Source: Verrucomicrobiota bacterium (GTDB lineage Bacteria; Verrucomicrobiota; Verrucomicrobiia; Opitutales; Oceanipulchritudinaceae). From it: 8,549 nucleotides of DNA. Made by a program: the position numbers and the translations under genes. The stretch lies in NCBI GenBank assembly GCA_009908535.1, contig JAAAOD010000217.1:1-8549 (forward strand), written 5' to 3'. The notes below the pieces were generated by a model. The model searched no databases. It had not been told where the DNA came from and was given only the letters and a program-made list of their open reading frames with translations. This document shows, piece after piece, positions 1 through 7,500 of the stretch; position 1 is the stretch's first letter, and each line of letters opens with the position of its first letter.

Positions 1-32
1 GGTCTTCTCTCTCGAAGACAAATAACCGATGA
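1..32 (+). other. Tail of a possible upstream gene, cut by the window edge
   Basis: Two plus-strand frames run in from the left edge and stop just before the sensor gene. One ends in VFSLEDK at the TAA at 23-25. The other ends in SSLSKTNNR at the TGA at 30-32, which overlaps the sensor ATG as ATGA, the arrangement typical of translationally coupled genes. By analogy with cnrYXH, the gene expected here is the membrane-bound anti-sigma factor (CnrY equivalent). Only 7 to 9 residues are visible, so neither the frame nor the identity can be decided from this window. Confidence 0.25.
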
Positions 33-499
33 ACCCACCTCGATCCCGAACCGCCCAAGTCCTCACCCTGAGCGGGCTTGTCGCCGCTCTTCTCGCCGTC
101 TGCGTCGTGGTCTCGCTGCTCACCGCCTCCATGGTGAAGGGGGACGGCGACCGGGATCGGCATGAGGAGGCAGACGGTCACCAATGGCTGCGACAAGAGC
201 TGGATCTTACCGATGAGCAGGCCGCCGCCATCGATGCCTTCGAGCCGGAATACCGGCGCGAACGGGCGCGGCTGCAGCAGCAGTTTGAGGCAAGGATCGA
301 GCAGTTGCGGGAAGCCATTATGGCCTCAGACGAGTTTTCCCCGCAGGTCAGGGAACGCATCCATGAACTTCACGTCGTGCACGGGCGCCTGCAGGAACTT
401 TCCATCCGGCATTACTACCGGATGCTGGGTGTGCTGCCGCCCGAAAAGCAGGACCGCTTGCGGAGGCTCGCCGGCAAGGCCCTGAGTGTCCCGCAGTGA
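29..499 (+). CDS. CnrX-like membrane-anchored periplasmic heavy-metal sensor
   Basis: This 156-residue protein is likely the periplasmic metal sensor that controls the sigma factor encoded next to it. Residues 12-34 form one hydrophobic N-terminal anchor after a basic start (RSR). The rest is a charged, mostly helical periplasmic domain of the CnrX/Spy/CpxP (Metal_resist) type. Cupriavidus CnrX binds metal through H42, H46, E63, H119 and M123 (recalled). The same spacing, shifted by nine, gives H51, R55, E72, H128 and M132 here, so four of five ligands are kept and one His is Arg. The motif HQWLRQELDLTDEQ fits the family pattern HxWLHxxLxLTxEQ. The ATG at 29 follows a weak GAAG ribosome-site candidate at 14-17. 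The sigma gene overlaps its end if the GTG at 486 is used. Family is confident; metal specificity is not. Confidence 0.85.
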   Translation: MNPPRSRTAQVLTLSGLVAALLAVCVVVSLLTASMVKGDGDRDRHEEADGHQWLRQELDLTDEQAAAIDAFEPEYRRERARLQQQFEARIEQLREAIMASDEFSPQVRERIHELHVVHGRLQELSIRHYYRMLGVLPPEKQDRLRRLAGKALSVPQ

Positions 500-1094
500 A
501 GAGCCCATGGAGGCGCCGGCCAGAGACGAGGAGCTCCTTGCCCGTGTGGGCGAAGACGGCGATGAAGCCGCCCTCGTCACCCTGATGGGGCGCCACAAGC
601 AGGCGCTCTTCGCTTTCGTTTACCGCTATCTCGGCAATGAATCGGACAGCGCGGAAGTCGCCGAGGCCACCTTTCTCAAGGTTTACACAAACGCCCACCG
701 CTTCAAAGCGAGCGCCACGGTCAAGACATGGATGTTCTCCATCGCCCGCAATCTCGCCCGGGACCGGCTTCGGAAGCGAAAGAAGGCCCGGTCCATGGTC
801 TCGCTCGAACAGGAAAACAACGAGACCGCGCCCCCTCCCCTTGCCTACTTGGCATCGGATACACCCACCCCCTCCGGGGAAGCGTTGTCGCGGGAAAGCC
901 TGACGCTCCTTGAGCGGGAGGTCGCGGCCCTGCCGGAAAAACTCCGTTTTCCCTTCGTCTTCTGCGTCCTCGAAGAGCATTCCTACGACGAATGCGCGGC
1001 CGTCCTCAAAACGAACCGGAAGGCGGTGGAGACCCGCATCTACCGGGCGCGGCAACGACTGAAGGAACGGCTCACGCCGAGGGTCGGCGCCTGA
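486..1094 (+). CDS. ECF-type RNA polymerase sigma factor (CnrH-like role)
   Basis: An extracytoplasmic-function sigma-70 factor of about 200 residues, acting in the cytoplasm to direct RNA polymerase to target promoters. Region 2 spans about residues 28-98 and includes the core-binding stretch AEVAEATFLKVY and the -10 recognition stretch TWMFSIARNLARDRLRKR. A proline-rich linker (115-132) leads to region 4 (about 140-196), with LPEKLRFPFVF and the helix-turn-helix SYDECAAVLKTNRKAVETR followed by IYRARQRLK. Two starts are possible. GTG 486 has AAGG at 476-479 with six-base spacing and overlaps the sensor gene by 14 bases. ATG 507 (Met8) lies seven bases after the sensor stop, with GAAGAG only three bases upstream. 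The first conserved residues lie after Met8, so both give a full protein. Its position directly after a CnrX-like sensor suggests a metal-response regulator under anti-sigma control. No anti-sigma gene follows it. Confidence 0.88.
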   Translation: MSRSEEPMEAPARDEELLARVGEDGDEAALVTLMGRHKQALFAFVYRYLGNESDSAEVAEATFLKVYTNAHRFKASATVKTWMFSIARNLARDRLRKRKKARSMVSLEQENNETAPPPLAYLASDTPTPSGEALSRESLTLLEREVAALPEKLRFPFVFCVLEEHSYDECAAVLKTNRKAVETRIYRARQRLKERLTPRVGA

Positions 1095-1151
1095 TTCCGG
1101 TCATGAAAGAAAACTCGAGGGTTCCGCCCGGTTTGTGCGTTGAAGAGAGCA

Positions 1152-2498
1152 ATGCGAAATCTCCACGCGTCCCGATTCTGCTTTTTTCTGGCGCTTGCCA
1201 CCGGTCTTTCCGGAGGCGTGCGGGGTGCCGCCGTTGATGCCTTCGTACCCGAAGCGGCAAGCCTGACGGACTACCTCCGCCGCGCGCAGTCGGCCAATCC
1301 CGGCCTCCGCGCCTTCGAACAACGCTACGAGGAAGCCATGCAGCGGATTCCGCAGGCCTCGGCCTTGCCCGATCCGGTTCTTCAGGTGACGACCTTTGTC
1401 GAGTCGGTGCAGACGCGCACGGGCCCGCAGGAAAATCAGTTCATGCTCCGGCAGAAGATCCCATGGTTCGGTAAATTGAGCGGTCGTGAAGCCGTGGCCT
1501 CGGCGCGGGCGGAAGCCCTCTGGTTCGCCTACCAGAACCGTCAGCTGGCGGTGGCGCGGAGCGTTGCCATGGCCTTTTACGAATACGCCCATACCGGAGA
1601 AGCCATCCGCCTGACCCGGGAAAACCGGGATCTGTTGCGCAAGCTGGAGCCGGTCGTGGAGGATAAAGTGGCGGGCGGCGCCGACCTGAACGCCCTTTTG
1701 CGGCTGAAAGTCGAAAACGGCAAGGTCGAGGACCAATTGCAGTCCCTTGAGCAGAAGCGCGTGGCCCAATCCGCCCGCCTTTCCGAGTTGCTCGCCTTGT
1801 CACGGGATGGATTGCTGCCGTTCCCGGAGTGGTCGCAACCGGAACCCGTCGAACCGGACGGCGCCGCCCTCCTGCGGGCCATCGAGGCCGACAACCCCGA
1901 ACTGCAGATGCTGGAACGGAAGATCCGCAGTGCGGAAGCCCGCCGCGAACTCGCCCGCCTTGAAAGCTATCCGAACGTTTCCCTCGGGGTGAACTACATC
2001 CAGATCGGCGATCCGGTCGTCAATCCGTCCACGCCGGACGGGGGCCGCGACGCATGGGGCGTCACCCTCTCGGTCAATCTTCCGATCTGGGTCCGGAAAA
2101 ACCGCGCCGCCCGCGCCGAAGCCCTCGCCGGGCAACGTTCTCTTGAGAGCGAATGGGAAAATCGCTACAACGAGCTGCGGGCGGAGCTTTCCGCGAGCCT
2201 TGCGACACTCAAGGACGCGAACCGCCGCCTCGAGCTGTACGGGAACGAGCTGCTCGGGCTGGCCGAGCAGGCGGTGGAGAACAGCCGCGGCAGTTACGAA
2301 AGCGGGCGCACCGGCATCCTCGAGGTCATCGACAGCGAGCGTTCCCTGATCGACCTGCAGTTGCTTTACTGGCGCGCCGCCGCCGATGCATGGCAGCGGC
2401 GCGTCACCATCCAGACCCTCGCCAACCGACCCATCCTCGGGAAATTTTCAGCGACCGTCCGGAATGAACCACAAAAGGCAAAAAGGCCTCAACATTGA
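1152..2498 (+). CDS. cusC: Outer-membrane efflux channel, TolC/CzcC/CusC family
   Basis: This is the outer-membrane exit duct of the tripartite pump. With the ATG at 1152 it has 448 residues, the usual size for the family. Residues 1-25 look like a signal peptide (basic RNLHASR, then FCFFLALATGL, with likely cleavage near VRG/AAVDA). There is no lipobox: the only early cysteine is Cys10, inside the hydrophobic core, so unlike E. coli CusC it is probably not a lipoprotein. Two OEP repeats are visible at about 30-200 and 230-430. The first contains the hallmark RQKIPWFGK (Pro104 to Lys108), common in metal-efflux channels. The second contains GVTLSVNLPIWVRKN and a helical tail with YESGRTGILEVIDSERSLIDLQ. 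A TTG at 1140 would add four residues (MKRA). It starts about 57 bases after the sigma gene and precedes the adaptor gene. The family is certain; the C-type name rests on context. Confidence 0.9.
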   Translation: MRNLHASRFCFFLALATGLSGGVRGAAVDAFVPEAASLTDYLRRAQSANPGLRAFEQRYEEAMQRIPQASALPDPVLQVTTFVESVQTRTGPQENQFMLRQKIPWFGKLSGREAVASARAEALWFAYQNRQLAVARSVAMAFYEYAHTGEAIRLTRENRDLLRKLEPVVEDKVAGGADLNALLRLKVENGKVEDQLQSLEQKRVAQSARLSELLALSRDGLLPFPEWSQPEPVEPDGAALLRAIEADNPELQMLERKIRSAEARRELARLESYPNVSLGVNYIQIGDPVVNPSTPDGGRDAWGVTLSVNLPIWVRKNRAARAEALAGQRSLESEWENRYNELRAELSASLATLKDANRRLELYGNELLGLAEQAVENSRGSYESGRTGILEVIDSERSLIDLQLLYWRAAADAWQRRVTIQTLANRPILGKFSATVRNEPQKAKRPQH

Positions 2499-2504
2499 GG
2501 GCCT
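2484..2504 (+). other. Intercistronic hairpin spanning the channel gene stop codon
   Basis: AGGCCTCA at 2484-2491 pairs with TGAGGGCCT at 2496-2504 across a four-base loop (ACAT), giving eight pairs with one bulged G. The right arm begins with the TGA stop codon of the channel gene. No run of T follows, so it is not a typical intrinsic terminator. It could act as a weak attenuator or as an mRNA-end stabiliser between the channel and adaptor coding regions. The function is inferred; only the pairing is seen. Confidence 0.35.
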
Positions 2505-2573
2505 GTCCCTGACTCCGGGTATCCGATTCCTGTGCCTTATGTGCTTTCCGTGGTTACCCATCACTTCCTTCCC

Positions 2574-4472
2574 ATGAACAAAAAAAGATTCTCCATCCTC
2601 TTCGCGGCCCTCCTCGCCGTCTTCCTTCTCGGCCTCGGCGTGGGGCGGTTGAGCCATTCGCCGAAAGCGGACGCCTCCGCCCGGCCGTCCGGGGCCGATA
2701 CCGCCTCGACAGCCCAAACCGGTAGCGAAAAATCAAGTACGTGGACCTGCTCCATGCACCCGCAGATCCAGCAACCGGAACGCGGCGACTGCCCCATCTG
2801 CGGAATGGATCTGATCCCGCAGGATTCGGGCGGGGACGACGACGAGGATCCGCGCGCGATGAGCATGAGCGAGGCCGCGCGGGCCCTCGCCGATATACGC
2901 ACCACGGAAGTCCTCCGCGAGCATCCGGAAGCGAAGATCCGGCTGGTCGGCAAGCTCGACTACGACGAGACCCGCGAACAGTCGCTCACCGCCCGTTTTC
3001 CGGCGCGCATCGACGAGTTGTTCGTCAACTTCACCGGCATCCGCGTTCGCAAGGGCGAACACCTCGCCGAGGTGTACAGCCCGGACCTCCTCGCCGCCCA
3101 GCGGGAGCTGCTGACCGCCCACCGGTCCGACCCGGACGGTGCCCTCGCGCGCGCCGCCCGCGAAAAGCTGCGCCTGTGGGATCTGTTACCGGAGCAGATC
3201 GACGCCATCATCGAGAGCGGCAAGGCAAAGGACCACTTTGTCCTGAAGGCGCCCATCGGCGGCGTCGTGGTCGACAAGCGCGTCAAGGAGGGCGACTACC
3301 TGGAAACGGGCGATTCGCTGTTCAGGATCGTCGACCTTTCCGTATTGTGGGCCAACCTGCACGCCTATGAATCGGACCTGCCATGGCTGCGCTACGGGCA
3401 GGATGTCCGCTTCACGGTGGAAGCCCACCCCGGGGAATCCTTTCAGGGTCGCATCGCTTTCATCGAACCGGAAGTGGACCGTTCCACCCGGACCACACCC
3501 GTGCGCGTGAATGTCCCGAACGTGGACGGCCGTCTCAAGCCCGGCATGTTCGTCCGCGCGGTCGTGAAAGCACGGCTGGCGGAAGAGGGAAAGGTCATGG
3601 CCCCGGATTTCGCCGGAAAATGGATCAGCCCCATGCACCCGGAGGTCGTCAAGGACCACCCCGGCCAGTGCGATGTCTGCGGCATGGACCTCGTCCCGGC
3701 GGAGAAACTCGGTTACGCGGACGGCTCCGAAGGCACCGCCCCGCTGGTCATTCCCTCCTCCGCCGTCCTGCGCACCGGCCAACGCGCCGTCGTTTATGTG
3801 GAACAACCCGGTACGGAACGCCCCACCTACCTCGGGCGCGAAATCACGCTGGGTCCGCGCGCCGGCGACCGCTTTGTCGTTGCGGCGGGTCTTGCGGAGG
3901 GAGACCGCGTCGTCACCAACGGCGCCTTCAAAATCGACAGCGCCCTGCAGATTCAGGCCCGACCCAGCATGATGAATCCCGGGGAGGAGGAGGCCGGTCA
4001 CGGGCATGAACACGGTACAATGGGTAGCGAATCCGTGGATACGGCATCCGCCGGTGGTCTGGACGGAGTGGAGATCCCCGCCGACACCGCCGCCGGGTTG
4101 TTGGAACCCTACCTTGCCCTGCAGGACGCCCTTGCCTCCGATGATCTCAAGGAAGCAAAGGAGCAGGCAAAGGCCATGATGGCCGTCACCGGGCATTCGG
4201 GCGACCTCGCAAAGCTCGTCCACGAGATGATGGCCGCCGACTCCCTCGCGTCGCTGCGCCTTCCCCACTTTGAAACGCTCTCCATGGGGATGATCGCCGC
4301 CGTCAAAGACCGCCCGAAGGCCTTTCCCGACGGCCTCATGGTCATGCATTGTCCCATGGTGGAGGACGATCGCGGTGCCGACTGGCTGCAGGCCGCCGAG
4401 CCCCTGCGCAACCCCTACTACGGCGATTCCATGCTCTATTGCGGCTATGTGAAACATAAACTTGATGACTGA
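2574..4472 (+). CDS. cusB: CusB-type RND periplasmic adaptor with two metal-binding modules and a DUF3347 domain
   Basis: The membrane-fusion protein linking the permease to the outer-membrane channel, 632 residues from ATG 2574. I prefer this start because it gives a classic anchor: MNKKR, then a hydrophobic stretch to about residue 24. A GTG at 2532 would add 14 residues ahead of it. No Shine-Dalgarno is seen before either. Residues 57-82 are a heavy-metal binding module with WTCSMHP and CPICGMDLIP (C59, M61, H62, C73, C76, M78). The adaptor core follows: lipoyl-type halves with a helical hairpin (LLAAQRELL), then the beta-barrel (GQDVRFTVEAHPGESFQGRI). A second module, WISPMHP to CDVCGMDLVP (350-375), is inserted before the membrane-proximal part and has Ser352 where the first Cys should be. 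A His-rich linker (HGHEH, 476-480) leads to DUF3347 (about 500-632) with HCPM at 592-595 and NPYYGDSMLYCG near the end. E. coli CusB is much shorter (about 400 residues). Confidence 0.92.
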   Translation: MNKKRFSILFAALLAVFLLGLGVGRLSHSPKADASARPSGADTASTAQTGSEKSSTWTCSMHPQIQQPERGDCPICGMDLIPQDSGGDDDEDPRAMSMSEAARALADIRTTEVLREHPEAKIRLVGKLDYDETREQSLTARFPARIDELFVNFTGIRVRKGEHLAEVYSPDLLAAQRELLTAHRSDPDGALARAAREKLRLWDLLPEQIDAIIESGKAKDHFVLKAPIGGVVVDKRVKEGDYLETGDSLFRIVDLSVLWANLHAYESDLPWLRYGQDVRFTVEAHPGESFQGRIAFIEPEVDRSTRTTPVRVNVPNVDGRLKPGMFVRAVVKARLAEEGKVMAPDFAGKWISPMHPEVVKDHPGQCDVCGMDLVPAEKLGYADGSEGTAPLVIPSSAVLRTGQRAVVYVEQPGTERPTYLGREITLGPRAGDRFVVAAGLAEGDRVVTNGAFKIDSALQIQARPSMMNPGEEEAGHGHEHGTMGSESVDTASAGGLDGVEIPADTAAGLLEPYLALQDALASDDLKEAKEQAKAMMAVTGHSGDLAKLVHEMMAADSLASLRLPHFETLSMGMIAAVKDRPKAFPDGLMVMHCPMVEDDRGADWLQAAEPLRNPYYGDSMLYCGYVKHKLDD

Positions 4473-4593
4473 TTTTAGCCACAAAAATTCACAAAAAGGC
4501 GCTCCGATGGAAACGGATAAACACCAAATAAACACCCTTTGCGATCACGTTAGAGAATGTGCCTTTTTGTGCATTTTGCGGCCTCAATAATTC
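4473..4593 (+). other. AT-rich adaptor-permease spacer
   Basis: This 121-base gap is far richer in A and T than the flanking genes. It holds a long inverted repeat (listed separately) and a short imperfect direct repeat, GATAAACACC then AATAAACACC, near 4516-4535. I see no Shine-Dalgarno before the permease ATG. It contains no plausible gene. The composition shift suggests inserted or repeat-derived DNA rather than an ancient operon spacer. Confidence 0.6.
4478..4582. repeat. Long imperfect inverted repeat between cusB and cusA
   Basis: The left arm at 4478-4502 (GCCACAAAAATTCACAAAAA, then GGCGC) pairs with the right arm at 4559-4582 (GTGCCTTTTTGTGCATTTTG, then CGGC). By hand I count 21 Watson-Crick pairs and one G-U pair, with two mismatches and one bulged A. 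The 56-base middle is unpaired as far as I can see. The right arm ends 11 bases before the permease ATG. In the transcript this would be a strong stem next to the start codon; as DNA it looks like a small palindromic intergenic element. Which of these matters is unknown. Confidence 0.7.
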
Positions 4594-7500
4594 ATGATCA
4601 ATTCCCTCATTCGCTTCTGCCTGGAGAACAAGCTCGTTGTTCTGCTGTTCACGACCGCCCTCGTCGTCTGGGGCATCGCCGTGGCCCCCTTCGACTGGAA
4701 GACCGACCTCCTGCCGCGCGATCCGGTGCCGGTCGACGCCATCCCCGACATCGGCGAAAACCAGCAGATCGTCTTCACGGAATGGAAGGGACGCTCCCCG
4801 CAGGACATCGAGGACCAGATCACCTACCCGCTGACCACCGCCCTGCTCGGGTTGCCGCAGGTGAAGACTGTCCGCAGTTTCTCCATGTTCGGCTTCTCCT
4901 CCATCTACATCATTTTCGAGGAGGAGGCGGAGTTCTACTGGACCCGCAGCCGCATCCTCGAGAAGCTGAACAGCCTGCCCGCCGACACCCTTCCGGAGGG
5001 GGCTTCCCCGCAGCTGGGGCCGGACGCCACCGCTCTCGGGCAGGTGTTCTGGTACACGCTTGAGGGCCGGGATCCCGACGGCGAACCCACCGGGGGCTGG
5101 GACCTCCATGAACTGCGCGGCACCCAGGACTGGTATGTCCGCTACGCCCTGCAGGGTGTCGACGGGGTCGCCGAAGTCGCTTCCGTCGGCGGCTACGTGC
5201 GCGAATACCAGGTCGATGTCGATCCGGACGCCCTCCGCACCTACGATATCGCCCTGCATGAGGTCTTCGAGGCGGTACGCGGAAGCAACCTCGACGTCGG
5301 GGCGCGCACCATCGAGATCAACGCCGTGGAGTACGCCATTCGCGGTCTCGGGTTCATCGAAGATCTCGACGACCTGCGCCGGTCCGTCATCACCCAGCGC
5401 GACAACGTCCCCATCACCCTCGACAAGGTAGCGGAAATCGAATACGGTCCGGCGCTTCGCCGTGGCGCCCTCGACAAAGCGGGGGCCGAGGCCGTCGGCG
5501 GTGTAGTGGTGACCCGCTACGGCGAAAACCCCCTCGCGGTCATCCAGCGGGTGAAGGACAAGATCGAGGAAATCTCCCCCGGACTTCCAAGGAAAACCCT
5601 CGCGGACGGCACGGTCAGCAAGGTCGAGATCGTACCGTTTTACGACCGGACGGGTCTCATCTACGAAACCCTCGGCACCCTTGAGGACGCCGTCGGCCAA
5701 CAGATCCTCGTCACCATCATCGTGGTCATTCTCATGGTCCTGCACCTGCGCAGTGCCGCGCTCATCTCGGGCGTGTTGCCGCTGGCGGTGCTGTTCTCCT
5801 TCATCGGGATGAAGCTCTTCGGCGTGGACGCCAATGTGGTCGCCCTCTCCGGCATCGCCATCGCCATCGGGACGATTGTCGACATGGGGGTCGTGCTCGT
5901 GGAAAACATCCTCAAACACCTCGACGAGGCCCCGCCGGAGGAAAGTCGGCTGGAGGTCGTTTACCGGGCCTGTTCCGAGGTGGGCGGCGCGGTCGTCACC
6001 GCTCTGCTCACCACCGTGATCAGTTTCCTGCCGGTCTTCACGATGGAAGCGGCCGAGGGCAAACTCTTCCGTCCCCTCGCCTACACGAAGACCTTCGCCC
6101 TTCTGGGCTCCATCGTCGTCGCCCTGACGATAATTCCTCCCCTCGCCCACTGGGTCATCGCCGGGCGGGCGAGGTCCGGCCTCGCCAGATACGGATTCTG
6201 GAGCGGTCTCGCGCTTCTCGGTCTGGCCGGCGCGGTTTTCCTGAGCTGGTTCCCGTGGTGGCTGGGATTGCTCATTGTCGCGGTGGCGGCCTTCCACCTG
6301 TCCGGCCCCGTCATCCCCGAAAGGGCACGCCGTATCACCCTCGTGACCTTCAACTTCATCGTCGCGGTCATGGTCGCGCTCCGCCTCGCGGCTGTCTGGA
6401 AACCGCTCGGTCCGGAAGTCCCGGCACAGAACATCCTCTTTGTCCTCCTCGCCGTGGGCGGCCTCCTCGGCTTCTTTTATGTATTCATCAGATATTACGC
6501 CCGGATCCTCGCTTTTCTCCTGCGGATGAAGACGGCGTTCCTCGCCTTCAGCGCCTTGATCGTCGTTTTCGGATTCACGGTCTGGCTGGGCTGGAGTACT
6601 GTTTTCGGCTGGTTGCCGGAACCGGTGCGGGAATCGGATGCCTACGTGGCCATGGCCCATGCCGTTCCCGGGCTCGGGGAGGAGTTCATGCCCGACCTCG
6701 ACGAGGGTTCCTTCCTCCTCATGCCGACCACCATGCCGCACGCCTCCATCGGGGAAGTGATGGACGTCCTCCGCAAACAGGACATGGCCATCAACGCGAT
6801 CCCCGAGGTCGAGAGCGCGGTCGGCAAGCTGGGCCGCGTGGAAAGCCCGCTCGACCCGGCCCCCGTCTCGATGATCGAGACCATCATCACCTACAAATCC
6901 GAGTTCATCACCGACGAGGACGGGCGCGTCCTCACTTTTGCCTACGACGAGGAAAAGGAGGCCTTCCGGCGCGACGCAAACGGGGATCTCGTTCCGGATG
7001 AAAACGGACGGCCGTTCCGCCAGTGGCGGGAGGAGATCGAAAGCCCGGACGACATCTGGGAGGCCATCGTCGACGCCGCTTCCATCCCCGGCACGACCTC
7101 CGCCCCGAAACTGCAGCCCATAGCCGCGCGCATTGTCATGCTGCAAAGCGGCATGCGCGCCCCCATGGGCCTCAAGGTCTTCGGGCCCGACCTTGCGACC
7201 CTCGAAAGGGTCGCCCTCGATGTGGAGGGGCTGCTCAAAGAGGTCCCCTCCATCAAATCGGAATCGGTTCTTGCCGACCGCATCGTCGGCAAGCCCTACC
7301 TCGAGGTCGACATCGACCGCGAGGCCATCGCCCGTTACGGAATACGGATCAAGGCGGTCCAGGAGGTCATCGAGGTCGCCATCGGCGGCAAGCCCGTCAC
7401 GCAGACCGTCGAGGGACGGGAACGGTATCCGGTGCGCGTCCGCTACATGCGGGAACTGCGCGACAGCATCGAAGCCATCGAGCAAATCCTCGTCGCCGCC

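Noticed and set aside
348..1055. Open frame of 235 residues on the minus strand, opposite the sigma factor and sensor
   Set aside because: It has no family resemblance and covers two genes with clear motifs on the plus strand.
1103..1237. Small plus-strand open frame between sigma and channel genes (MKENSRVPPGLC...), a possible anti-sigma or metal peptide
   Set aside because: It runs into the channel gene in another frame, has no TM helix and no ribosome site, and most of it lies under the channel signal peptide coding region.
3186..4535. Open frame of 449 residues on the minus strand, opposite cusB
   Set aside because: Composition is typical of an antisense shadow, and the plus strand encodes recognisable adaptor, metal-binding and DUF3347 motifs.
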